A DNA stretch of 42,232 nt from Solirubrobacterales bacterium (GCA_019244395.1 JAFASQ010000415.1:1-42232), one strand, 5' to 3'. Positions 16,949-24,990 are shown, numbered from the stretch's first letter. Translations and numbers: made by a program. The notes: generated from the letters alone by a model not told the origin.

Positions 16949-17520
16949 TGCCGCTCCGACCGGTATCTGAGCTGGGCCTCGTGGATGTAACCGATCTCGC
17001 GTCCCGGCAAGACAAAGAAACCCCGATCGGACGCGCTCCCAAGCCCGTGCGTCCCACGCGAGCGCAATCATCCCGGCGCGCAGAACCTCCAACACGTCGG
17101 GCCTCACGTGCGGCCGCAGGTCGGGCCTCGGGCAGCCCACGCTCCGCCGCGGCCAAGCGTTCCAGGACAAGCGCCGGTGTAGGCGCGACCCGGAAAGCGA
17201 GCTCGATGACCGGCCGCCGGCACAGCGCAAATCCCGGTCGGGCGAAGAGCGTTCGGGCGAAGCCGAGTGGCGGCGACAGCGACTCCGGCCAGACACCGCG
17301 AGCAACGTCGCCGAGCACGCCGCGGGCAACGGTCCGGAGCACGCCGCGGGCAACGGTCCGGAGCACGCCGCGGGCGACGGCCCGGAGCAGGCCGATGGCG
17401 AAGTCGAGGGCCGCGTGGGATCGACGGTCGCGCATGGCGACGATCGGTGTCTCGGTCTTGACCGGCGCTCTGGGTGTCGCGGGCGGGTTGCTACTTCAAC
17501 GCGCTGCCCTTCATCGTTGA
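16948..17520 (+). CDS. Highly basic, repeat-containing protein with C-terminal membrane helix (ParA partner)
   Basis: The protein is 190 aa from GTG 16948, which overlaps the ParA stop by one base. A short ordinary N-terminus (MPLRPVSELGLVDVTDLASR) is followed by ~135 residues rich in Arg, Lys, Ala, Ser, Thr and Pro, with almost no acidic residues except one DSDS patch. This part includes three near-identical 8-residue repeats of STPRATVR. The last 25 residues form one hydrophobic helix (ATIGVSVLTGALGVAGGLLL). The layout is that of an H1/histone-like DNA-binding or disordered tail anchored in the membrane. No family is recognised. The codon-biased start and tight coupling argue that it is real; the long minus-strand frame over it looks like a shadow. 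Confidence 0.6.
   Translation: MPLRPVSELGLVDVTDLASRQDKETPIGRAPKPVRPTRAQSSRRAEPPTRRASRAAAGRASGSPRSAAAKRSRTSAGVGATRKASSMTGRRHSANPGRAKSVRAKPSGGDSDSGQTPRATSPSTPRATVRSTPRATVRSTPRATARSRPMAKSRAAWDRRSRMATIGVSVLTGALGVAGGLLLQRAALHR
17313..17384 (+). repeat. 24-bp tandem repeat (3 copies) in the ParA-partner gene
   Basis: Three head-to-tail copies of a unit beginning GAGCACGCCGCGGGCAAC are present. The first two are identical and the third has two changes. They encode the STPRATVR octapeptide. Degenerate earlier copies may lie at 17293-17312. Confidence 0.85.
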
Positions 17521-17661
17521 CGCCGGGGTTCGCGCGGACCGCATCGCATAGCCGCGCGGTGTCGGGTCGGGTAGCGGCCGCGCCCGCATCGGTAGCACTG
17601 AGCCGTGTGTCTTGTGGTATCGGCTCCACTGATCCGCGCTGATCCGCAGCAAGGTGTCCAG

Positions 17662-17711
17662 TGGGCGATCCAGGACTCGAACCTGGGACCTCTTCCTTAT
17701 CGGAGAAGCGC
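17662..17711 (-). other. 3' fragment of tRNA-Ile(GAT), attachment-site-like
   Basis: Read on the minus strand, this gives a complete T arm (CCAGG TTCGAGT CCTGG, perfect 5-bp stem), a variable loop, and the 3' side of an anticodon arm with the GATAA of a GAT anticodon loop. It then ends with the acceptor strand ATCGCCCA. It matches what I know of actinobacterial tRNA-Ile(GAT) from the anticodon arm to the discriminator base. The 5' half (D arm and 5' acceptor strand) is missing; the sequence beyond 17711 is unrelated and the anticodon stem already has changes. Such 3' pieces are left when integrative elements use a tRNA gene as attB. By orientation, the element would lie to the right of it. 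Confidence 0.65.
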
Positions 17712-18104
17712 AGGAGTAACATGCAGGCGTCTCCAGTCGTCAAGAACGCTGCAAACTGGCTGTTTCCTGGGGAGGCAAGTCGACTTGAGACGACTGCGGT
17801 TGACGATCTGATGCACCCAAAATGCACCCTCGTCGGGCCGCCCGGGTTCGCGGCCCGTTCCCTGACCGCGAAGGATTCTCTGGGCGCGGCGTCAGGTGCG
17901 CGAGCACGCTCGCTCTGGCCCGGCCCGACGGCCTGGTTGTCCAAGGCGGTCTTGCACGACTCGTCAGCTGCATAGGCTTCAACGGCCGCGTTGCCGGCGC
18001 CGGAGTCCGAGCTCGCGAAGAGCAGGTCGACAGGTTCGGTGTGCACGCGAGAGGTCGGCAGGAACACTTCGACTCGGATGAGCCGGCATACCGGGACCTG
18101 TGAG
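17712..18104. other. No recognisable gene; start of a decayed region
   Basis: No reading frame here resembles a known protein. The plus-strand frames crossing the tRNA fragment only translate the tRNA sequence. The stretch lies inside the putative integrated element next to the tRNA-Ile fragment. No integrase is visible here or anywhere in the window. Confidence 0.4.
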
Positions 18105-18578
18105 CTAGCGACGCACGTTGACCAGGATACGACTGGGGGTGGCGGCAACGTTCGCGGTCACGGTCGTCACGCCAGAGTCGTCATTTCGCCAAGCACGCGT
18201 TCCCGGATCACGGGCTGCTCGCTCTGGTGGCCCGTCCCGGGTCAGTGCCAGAACAGGCAGATCGGGGTCTTCGGCGAGCTCGCTAAGGAGGTCATCGAGG
18301 CGACGGCTCGGGCCAAAGAGCGGGTAGCGCTCCCAGCGGCCCGTGTGGCGGAGGTAGTAAAGAGTCCAGAGCCCTTTGAGGCGACACAGCGCAGCCGCGC
18401 GACCGGCAGCCGGGACCACTCCGGGCCGAGGTCAGCGCGCCACGGCGGGCGGCGCTCGGACGATGTTGATCGCCTGGCGCTCCCGCTCGAGCTCGACGCG
18501 AACCTCGTCGCGTGCCTTTGCCGGCATCCGCGTGTTGCGTATCACGCGAATCCTCGCGACGTCGCTTCCGGGAAGCAC
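18105..18578 (-). pseudogene. DUF3024-family gene broken by two frameshifts
   Basis: Three pieces in succession match the DUF3024 pattern. The first, from GTG 18578, contains NTRMPAKARDEVRVELE and INIVRAPP and stops at a TGA near 18433. The second, in another frame, reads DLGPEWSRLPVARLRC. The third, back in the first frame, reads KGLWTLYYLRHTGRWERY, then FGPSRRLDDLLSELAEDPD. Two compensating single-base changes therefore split the gene, near 18430 and 18380. The family normally ends soon after that last motif (with FWG); here the frame runs on to 18105 through unrelated sequence. The function of DUF3024 is unknown. It is divergent from the DUF433 gene. Confidence 0.65.
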
Positions 18579-18668
18579 GAGCCGATCGTACGCGTGAGGC
18601 CAGGTCGATCCAGTGTTGGTCTCGGCGACCGTGCGCCTGCTAATCTTGTACTCGAGGGGTACGGTTTT

Positions 18669-19220
18669 ATGAGGCGAACACTGATCACGCGGCGCGAGGC
18701 CGCGAGCCTGAGCGGCATCACCGAGACGACCGTGAAGAAGGCGGTTGACCAAAGGGTGGTCCCCACCCGCCGACGCGGCTCGCAGTCGTGCATCGAGGTC
18801 GAGGACGTCCCGGTGCTCGCGATGCTCGGGCTGCTCGGCAAGATGCGACTCAGTCCGAGCGATAAACGCACCGTCCGCAGGTGGTTGCGCAGCCCAGATC
18901 CGCCAACCGAGCTCGAGCTCGCCCCAGCCCTGGTGGTCAGACGAGTTGACGAGATCGAGCAGGCACGGCTGCGAGCCGAGCGCTACGCCGCTTTGCGCGA
19001 CCGCTGGATCATCCGCGACCCCGCGATCAAGAACGGCGAGCCCGTGATCCGCGGATCGCGCGTCACCGTCCACACGCTGGCTGACCGGATCGCCGGCGGC
19101 GAAAGTGATGAGGTCCTCGACGAAGACTTCCCCCACATCCCCGCCGAGGCGCGAGACATCGCGGTCCAGTTCGCTCGCGCGAACCCACGCCGCGGCCGCC
19201 CACGACGCCCAGCACGGTGA
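18669..19220 (+). CDS. HTH-DUF433 antitoxin-like protein
   Basis: The protein is 183 aa from ATG 18669, with GAGGGG nine bases upstream and a TAATCT -10-like box at 18641. Residues 4-35 (TLITRREAASLSGITETTVK) look like a MerR/excisionase-type winged helix. Residues about 110-172 are a DUF433 domain (WIIRDPAIKNGEPVIRGSRV, then DEDFPHIPAEARDIAVQFA). DUF433 proteins are the usual antitoxin-like partner of DUF5615/PIN-like toxins, and such a gene follows with a 4-base overlap (GTGA). The fused N-terminal HTH suggests the protein binds and represses its own promoter. Its toxin gene is broken (next entry). Confidence 0.82.
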   Translation: MRRTLITRREAASLSGITETTVKKAVDQRVVPTRRRGSQSCIEVEDVPVLAMLGLLGKMRLSPSDKRTVRRWLRSPDPPTELELAPALVVRRVDEIEQARLRAERYAALRDRWIIRDPAIKNGEPVIRGSRVTVHTLADRIAGGESDEVLDEDFPHIPAEARDIAVQFARANPRRGRPRRPAR

Positions 19221-19604
19221 GACTCTGGTTCGATGAGGACCTGTCACCAACGCTCGTACAGGTAGCTCACGAGCTGGGGTTCGAAGGGACCTGCAACCGC
19301 GACCGGGGCGTCCTGGGAGTCAGCGACGCCGCGCTGCGGCAGCTCGTCCAGCGCGAGGGTTCGTCCTGGTCACCGACAACGCGTCCGACTTCCGCCCGAT
19401 GTATCGGCGCGAGGATGTCCATCCCGGGCTGATCGTCGTCCCAGCCGGTTACGGCCGTGCCCGCAACCCATCCTTGCGCGCGAGGTGATCAGCTGGATCT
19501 CTGGCGTTGCCCTGGAATCGGGCCAGGTGGCCGCGGATTACATGCTCAATCGGCTGGTGGAGATCGATCAGGACGGGTCAGTGACCTCGTACGAGCTTCC
19601 ATAG
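19217..19604 (+). pseudogene. DUF5615 PIN-like toxin gene with two single-base losses
   Basis: The GTG at 19217 overlaps the DUF433 stop. The frame begins as a normal DUF5615 protein (VRLWFDEDLSPTLVQVAHEL, Asp-rich N-terminus), then leaves frame at 19360/19361, where one T seems missing. Restoring it gives VLVTDNASDFRPMYRREDVH and LIVVPAGYGRAR. A second loss (one C near 19461-19467) must be restored to continue ILAREVISWISG to YELP and the stop at 19602-19604. With both bases added the gene is 129 aa, the right size for a DUF5615 toxin. DUF5615 is a PIN-fold nuclease relative. As written, no complete toxin would be made. Confidence 0.78.
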
Positions 19605-19647
19605 TTCTCCTCGCCCTAGCCTCGGGACCGTCGAACGCGACAGCGAT

Positions 19648-19842
19648 CTAGCGGGCTTTCGGGCGTCGCTTCGCGCTCTCCAGGGCCCGGTTGTCCGGAC
19701 CATCGTTAGCAGGAGCCAGGCCCCAGCCAGCTAGCAGCAGATGCGCGGATCTGGCGAAAAGCACGTCGCTCGAGAAGCCGCGGGTAGCACCTGCCTTGGT
19801 GCTCGCGCGGGTATGAGCCGCCGACCGCGCCGGCGTGGCTGC
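19648..19842 (-). other. Orphan open frame without a start, possible C-terminal remnant
   Basis: On the minus strand, a frame with no ATG or GTG in a useful position reads GATRGFSSDVLFARSAHLLL, then AGWGLAPANDGPDN, and ends in ALESAKRRPKAR before a TAG. Its composition is that of a normal protein end rather than an antisense shadow. I do not recognise it; it could be what is left of a larger gene. Confidence 0.2.
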
Positions 19843-20350
19843 CTATGTCCGAAAGGACCACTCTGCCGGCGGCAGGCGACGTGACTGCTCCCTCACAGAT
19901 GGAGCAGTCCGCGGCGGCGCGGATCTGACGCTCGCAGCTCGTCTGTTGGGGAGCTGCGGACCAGCGAGTTGCCAGGTCCTGTCAGCGTCGCCCGTTGTGC
20001 GACACGCACAATTCGGTCGTCCCCGTCGCTCTCGACCTCATGGTCGACGTTACGCTCGCACTTGTGCGAACTCAGCAGAGCTGCGTCGCGTCCGTTTACC
20101 GCTGTTGGGTGCAGCGGCCACCTCGAGGATGGCTGCTGCTTGTCGTGACGGAGCGACGCTGTCGGTGAACGCCCGTCGCGCGCGGTCGGACAGCTCGGTC
20201 GCAGCGGCTTCCGAATTGCCCGGCGGATGCAGCGGTCTCACGCGCGCAGCACGCTGGAACATGCCATCGCCCGTTCCTACTTTCACTTCGCGACAAGCAT
20301 GCGGCGTGCGACGGCAAGCGACCCGCACAGCGCGGATAGCTCGCTTGAGG
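19843..20350. other. No recognisable gene (about 500 bp)
   Basis: Several overlapping open frames exist on both strands, but none has a ribosome site plus a protein-like composition, and none is familiar. This is likely decayed or intergenic DNA downstream of the sigma factor gene. Confidence 0.35.
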
Positions 20351-21247
20351 TCAGCTGTGGTTGTCTGCGATCGGCGGGATGCTGAGATCGAGTTGCTCTA
20401 GACGCTCCGGGTCGAGAAGAGCATCAATCTGGACGATCGTCCCGTTGGTGACGGTGAACGCCATTACCGAGAACACGTGGCCACTCGGGGCCACCACGGC
20501 CCCGGCAGCGCCGTTGACGAGCGCGGGCCTGACGAAGGGGTACAGCTTGGAGTATGTGGCTGTGTGGGCGGCCACGGCGTCCGCGCCGTGCAGCATGAGC
20601 GAGGCGTCTGCGCGTAGGACGCCGCCGTCGATGCGCAGTTCGACGTCGGGGTCTAGCACCTTCAGGAGGGCGTCGAAGTCGCCATCGCGCGAGGCGGCAA
20701 AGAACGCGTCGACGACACGTCTCTGACGCGCGAGGTCACGGTCCGGCTCGGGCGTGTTGCGCAGGCGCCGCCGAGCGCGGCTCGCGAGCTGTTGAGCGGC
20801 CGCTTCGGAGCGGTCCAGCGCGGTGGCGATGTCGGCGAATGGCACGCCGAACACATCACGCAGAACGAAAGCGAGTCGCTCGGCGGGCGTGAGCGCGTCG
20901 AGCACCACCAGCAGCGCCAGACCCACGGACTCGGCCAGAAGCACCTCGTGTTCCGGGTCCTCTTCCTCGAAGCTGACCACCGGATCCGGCACGTGCGCCG
21001 CGAGCCCCTCCCGCCGGGCCCCGCGCGAGCGGAGTAGGTTCAGACACACCCGGGCAACGACCGTCGTCAGCCAGGCCTGCATGTTCTCGACGGACCCAGG
21101 ATCCTGGTCGCGGATCCGCAGCCAGGCCTCCTGCAGGGCGTCCTCCGATTCGCTCACCGACCCGAGCATCCGGTACGCAACCGCACGGAGATGCGCTCTG
21201 TGCTGCTCGAATCCTTCGGTCAGCCACTCACGCTCGTTCATCGTCAC
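20351..21247 (-). CDS. sigJ: ECF41/SigJ-type sigma factor with SnoaL-like C-terminal domain
   Basis: The protein is 298 aa from GTG 21247 (GGAG six bases upstream); ATG 21241 is an alternative. Sigma region 2 spans about 12-80, with YRMLGSVSESEDALQEAWLR. Region 4 is at about 115-165, with LTPAERLAFVLRDVFGVPFA and an HTH. A ~125-residue NTF2/SnoaL-like domain closes the protein (AFFAASRDGDFDALLKVLDP... to FTVTNGTIVQIDALLDP). That fusion defines ECF41-type (SigJ) factors, in which the extra domain replaces an anti-sigma factor. It lies 19 bases downstream of a DoxX-like gene on the same strand, so the two probably form an operon under the factor's own control. Confidence 0.92.
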   Translation of the reverse strand: MTMNEREWLTEGFEQHRAHLRAVAYRMLGSVSESEDALQEAWLRIRDQDPGSVENMQAWLTTVVARVCLNLLRSRGARREGLAAHVPDPVVSFEEEDPEHEVLLAESVGLALLVVLDALTPAERLAFVLRDVFGVPFADIATALDRSEAAAQQLASRARRRLRNTPEPDRDLARQRRVVDAFFAASRDGDFDALLKVLDPDVELRIDGGVLRADASLMLHGADAVAAHTATYSKLYPFVRPALVNGAAGAVVAPSGHVFSVMAFTVTNGTIVQIDALLDPERLEQLDLSIPPIADNHS

Positions 21248-21266
21248 GTCTCGCTCCGGCGAACTC

Positions 21267-21623
21267 TCACCAGTGGTTGTGGTAGGCGAGGCTCGTGATC
21301 AGGGCCGCCACCGCGAGCAGCAAGAAGAACATGGCTCCCCCGAATCCGTGGTCACGGACTCGTAGGTGAGCGGTCACGGCGCAGATGAAGTACAGGACGA
21401 GGCCGCTCGCTGCCGCCGTCCCGAGCGCCGGCACCGCAAATCCCGCCAGAAGCCCGACGGCGCCTGACGCCAAAAGCATTCCGAGCGGAACCATCCACCG
21501 TCGGGAGACCTGCACGCGGTCAGCAACCACCTTGACCGACTCGGCGCCGACGAAATCCAAGGAGGCCGCGTAGGCGTTGGCCATCGCCGCAATGATGGTG
21601 ATAACGAGATACGTCACGTGCAT
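21267..21623 (-). CDS. DoxX-like membrane protein
   Basis: The protein is 118 aa from ATG 21623 (MHVTYLVITIIAAMANAYAA). It has four hydrophobic helices, with the loop FVGAESVKVVADRVQVSRRW between helices 1 and 2, as in the DoxX-like family. These are small quinone- or redox-associated membrane proteins of poorly known function. It is the first gene of a probable two-gene operon with the ECF41-type sigma factor. The upstream region (complement of 21624-21660) holds a TGTCA element that might be part of an ECF promoter; this is a weak observation. Confidence 0.78.
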   Translation of the reverse strand: MHVTYLVITIIAAMANAYAASLDFVGAESVKVVADRVQVSRRWMVPLGMLLASGAVGLLAGFAVPALGTAAASGLVLYFICAVTAHLRVRDHGFGGAMFFLLLAVAALITSLAYHNHW

Positions 21624-22443
21624 AACTGCAAGACACGCGCCCCCCCAAGAACCTGACAAGGGACGATGCGCCTCCTCGCGCTACCACACAGGTGGGCGAA
21701 GCGGCCCGAACCTGGTCACGGAAACTTGCGCCTGCCTGACAGACCTGCTCTGCTGGCGAGACGAGCATCATCCCGCCGCGCGGGACAGACCTGCTCCGTG
21801 CGGAAAGGGCGCATCCGGCTGGCGATCGCTTTTGCTTCTGCGACCCCGCTGGCCGCGCGAGCGCAATGGCGACCCAGCAGTCGTCAGCTGGCGCCGACGC
21901 CGGCGTCTCCACCCGCCAGTGTCGGCGGGCGCAGGCCGGTTGGGCCCGGGGGCGAGGCCGACGCCCGCTCGACGCCACGGCAGCAGCACCGCCGGCGTGC
22001 GAACGCTTGCTCTGAAGCAGTAGCGGCAGCTCCGCACGACTGCTCCGCGGAAGGAGTGGCGCGGTCTCACGGCTGCGGCCGTGGCAAAGGGATCGCCGGC
22101 TCGTGGCCCGTCGTGACGATCGCTCTCAAGGAATGCGATCTTCGCGACGCCGACGCGGTGACCCGGAATGGCGCTGCTGGCTTGGGGCGATCGCGACAGC
22201 AAGGTCGACGGTGCTCGCGGCGGTCGACGGCAATGGTGATGTCTATGCACGCCAGTACCGTCGGCGATCGGCACCTCGCTGTCGCTTTCCGCAGCGGGCC
22301 GCAGGCTGCGGGTGTAGCCGGCGATCGGGCCGGCAAGGCGCCGCGACTGCCGCTTCGGCTGACAGCGCCCCTTTGCGCCTCTACCACCGCCCGGACAGCC
22401 GCCCGAGCCAAGTAGCGCATCGCCCTTACTAGGATCACCGACG
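21624..22443. other. No recognisable gene (820 bp)
   Basis: Long frames exist on both strands, but all are Arg/Ala/Ser-rich shadows without family resemblance. Close to the right end, a TAGGAT (22430-22435) lies just upstream of the MFS start at 22444 and could be a -10 box giving a nearly leaderless mRNA. The left end is the DoxX promoter region. Confidence 0.35.
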
Positions 22444-23976
22444 ATGGAGCGTAAGTGGTGGACCCTGCTCGTCGTCTGCGTCGGGACGTTCATGCTGTTG
22501 CTGGACATCACGATCGTCAACGTCGCGTTGCCGAAGATCGCGACCGATCTGAAGGCGAGCTTCTCCGACATTCAATGGGTGATCGATGCCTACGCGCTCA
22601 CCCTGGCGTCGGTTCTGCTCACCGCAGGCACGCTGGCTGATCGGCTCGGGCGGCGGCTCCTCTACTCGATCGGGCTGGTCCTGTTCGCGCTCACGTCGTT
22701 GCTGTGCGCGCTCTCGCCGAGCGCCCTCTTTTTGATCCTGGCCCGCGGCGGGCAGGGGATCGGGGGCGCGATCATGTTCGCGACCGCGCTGGCCCTGCTC
22801 GCTCAGGAATTCCAGGGTCGGGAGCGAGGCACCGCCTTCGGAATCTGGGGCGCGGCCATCGCGGCATCGGCTGCCGTCGGGCCGCTGCTCGGCGGTGTGC
22901 TGACCGAGGCGTTCGGCTGGTCCTCGATCTTCTACGTCAACGTCCCGGTGGGGATCGTCGCGGCGGCGCTCGCCATGACGAAGATGCGCGAGTCGAAGGA
23001 CCCTCAGGGCAAACCGATCGACTGGACCGGAACGATCACCTTCACCGGTGGCTTGTTCGTGCTGATGCTCGCCATCATCCGCGGTAACAGCCTCGGATGG
23101 GGGAGCACCGAGATCGTGGCTCTGTTCGCCGGCGCCGGCGTCCTACTCGTCGCCTTCCTGGTCTCCCAGTTCGTCCAGGAGCAGCCGATGTTCGACCTCT
23201 CGCTGTTTCGAAAGCCGACGTTCAGCGGGGCCTCGATCGTGGCCTTCACCCTGGCCGCGGCGATGTTCGCGATGTTCCTGTACCTCACCCTCTACCTGCA
23301 GACGCTGCTAGGCCTCTCGCCACTGCAGACCGGACTTCGCTTCCTCCCCTTCACCGTTGTCTCGTTCTTCGTCGCGGCTGCCGCCGGAAGGCTCTCGACC
23401 AGGGTGCCACTTCGGCTTCTGCTGGGCGCGGGGCTCGGCCTGACCGGGCTTGGGCTCCTGCTGATGCGCGGCCTGACGCCGAGCTCGGATTGGACCGCGC
23501 TCCTGCCCGGCTTCATCGTCGCCGGCGCCGGGGTCGGTCTGGTCAACCCCCCGCTCGCCCAGGCCGCGATCGGCGTGGTCCCGCCCCAGCGCAGCGGAAT
23601 GGCAAGCGGGATCAATAACACGTTCCGCCAGGTCGGGACGGCCGTCGGCATCGCCGTCCTGGGCGCCCTGTTCGAGAGCCGGATCTCACACGACCTCGCA
23701 ACCAGCCTGGCCCGAACCCCGGTCGCGCGTCACGCATCGCCGATCGGCCATGCGGTGGCCGGCGGCGGCGCGCAGCGCGTGCTGGCAGCTGTACCGGCTA
23801 CCGCGCGCACCAGGGCCAGCGCGGCCATCCATATCGCGTTCGTGGGCGCGATGAACGAGATCCTGCTCGTCAGCGCGATCGTCGCCCTGACCGGTGCGGT
23901 CCTGGCCCTGCTGCTCATCCGGGGGCGCGACTTTGCCACCCATGGCGCGCCGGAGCCGGCTGCCGCCGCAGCGTAG
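22444..23976 (+). CDS. MFS drug exporter, DHA2 (EmrB/QacA) family, 14 helices
   Basis: The protein is 510 aa from ATG 22444. It shows the DHA2 N-terminal motif LLLDITIVNVALPKI (18-32), motif A GTLADRLGRR (62-71) in the loop between helices 2 and 3, and the antiporter motif C region AASAAVGPLLGGVL. About 14 hydrophobic helices follow; the C-terminus is short and Ala-rich. These proton-driven exporters pump out drugs, dyes or the cell's own metabolites. There is no TetR/MarR regulator next to it and the flanks are non-coding, so it appears to be a single-gene unit. Confidence 0.92.
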   Translation: MERKWWTLLVVCVGTFMLLLDITIVNVALPKIATDLKASFSDIQWVIDAYALTLASVLLTAGTLADRLGRRLLYSIGLVLFALTSLLCALSPSALFLILARGGQGIGGAIMFATALALLAQEFQGRERGTAFGIWGAAIAASAAVGPLLGGVLTEAFGWSSIFYVNVPVGIVAAALAMTKMRESKDPQGKPIDWTGTITFTGGLFVLMLAIIRGNSLGWGSTEIVALFAGAGVLLVAFLVSQFVQEQPMFDLSLFRKPTFSGASIVAFTLAAAMFAMFLYLTLYLQTLLGLSPLQTGLRFLPFTVVSFFVAAAAGRLSTRVPLRLLLGAGLGLTGLGLLLMRGLTPSSDWTALLPGFIVAGAGVGLVNPPLAQAAIGVVPPQRSGMASGINNTFRQVGTAVGIAVLGALFESRISHDLATSLARTPVARHASPIGHAVAGGGAQRVLAAVPATARTRASAAIHIAFVGAMNEILLVSAIVALTGAVLALLLIRGRDFATHGAPEPAAAAA

Positions 23977-24038
23977 CCGGTGACGGCAGCGGGAACCCGG
24001 CTACAGACTGGGGCAATCCCGTCCGGCAGGGCACGCTC

Positions 24039-24287
24039 CTACTCATAGCCCTTCGACTGCCAGTGGGGGCGGACGTCGTCGCACCCAAGCGCCCACGGGT
24101 TGCCCTTCTGAGCTACGAAGGGCATCCCCACCTTCTCCGGCTCCCAGATCCCGAAGCACGCGTCGCCGGCCCACTGCTCATAGCGAGCGTGCTCGTCGGG
24201 GCGGAGGCCCGGCGCGTCGCGGTAGAAGCTGCGGGCGCGGTCGGCGTCCCGCGAGGGGATGCCGACGAAGTCAAGTCGCATCATCAT
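24039..24287 (-). pseudogene. Truncated VOC-family protein (first half only)
   Basis: The frame from ATG 24287 (MMMRLDFVGIPSRDADRARS) reads FYRDAPGLRPDEHARYEQWA, then GIWEPEKVGMPFVAQKGNPW, a good match to the first module of a glyoxalase-fold protein. It then stops at SKGYE, giving 82 aa where ~130 are expected. The second module, with its second metal ligand, is absent. No continuation in another frame is evident downstream, so this looks like a truncation rather than a simple frameshift. It could still be expressed as a half-domain. Confidence 0.6.
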
Positions 24288-24990
24288 CGTGGAGTTGTAC
24301 CCCGCAACGCAGGTCAACCGTTGGTCCTCATGGCAATGCCTGTGAGCTGCGCGGGCATCGAGTCGCAGACAGGTCTACGCACCCCGAGCGGAAGCGGGCG
24401 CTCGGCCATCGACCCTCGGCACCATGGTGAACGGTCCAGCCGGTCGGCCGCCCCTGAAGCTCGTGATCCTCCTGCTCATCCAGCGCGGTCGGACCTGGTC
24501 TGGTCGCCGCCGGCGCCAAAAAGTCACGGCGGGTGGACGCTGATCGTCGTAGGTCTGCTGTTGCTCGGGGCTTCGATCCCTGGCCCGTGGCGGATCCAGA
24601 AAGCCCGGGACCGGACTCTGCAATAGCAGCATCTCGCCGTCGCGTGTGACGACCTTCCTCCTGCCAGTCTCTGGTCTTGCATTCCTCAGCCGACGAGCAT
24701 CTCGCCACTCCTGGCGTCACACCTGAGTTGCGCGGAGAGCAGAAGCTTCACAGAGAGTGCCGCCCGGGCGACAATCGGGACGTGAGGTCGGCGCTGTGGA
24801 TGTCGCCGCGGGCGTAGCCCGCGCATAGCGGAAGTTATGCGTCGGCCGAGCGGGCGCGTGTCGTCCGATCCGGTGTCTGTTCGCTTCCAGGGCACGGCTG
24901 CCAGTCGACCGGCGTTCTACATTCAGCGGTCCGGACGGCAACCCCTGGCCGGTGCAGTAACTCTCGCTCCGCCGAGCGCGGGCCCTGGCG
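24288..24990. other. No recognisable gene (about 700 bp)
   Basis: A plus-strand frame ending at 24626 carries one hydrophobic stretch (GGWTLIVVGLLLLGASIPGP) near its C-terminus. It could be a relic of a small membrane protein, but its N-terminal part is not protein-like and I do not call it. The rest shows nothing. Confidence 0.3.

Noticed and set aside
17313-17384. Possible CRISPR-like array
   Set aside because: The copies are contiguous, without spacers, and in frame inside a coding sequence; it is a simple tandem repeat. No other array or cas gene is in the window.
17605-17975. Plus-strand frames starting at the tRNA fragment (for example GDPGLEPGTSSLSEKRR)
   Set aside because: This peptide is the well-known artefact of translating a tRNA 3' end in antisense; it is not a protein gene.
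16790-18148. A long minus-strand frame covering the end of parA, the basic protein gene and the tRNA fragment
   Set aside because: No family resemblance; it is antisense to a real ATPase gene at one end and reads through the tRNA piece. Its repeats (VARGVLRT) are only the complement of the 24-bp repeat.
19251-19290. A tRNA-like GGTTCGAA inside the DUF5615 gene
   Set aside because: It is coding sequence (HELGFEG) and no cloverleaf can be drawn around it.
24375-24626. Possible small membrane protein with a LIVVGLLLLG segment
   Set aside because: Only one short hydrophobic run is protein-like; the N-terminal part is not, and no start with a ribosome site could be chosen.
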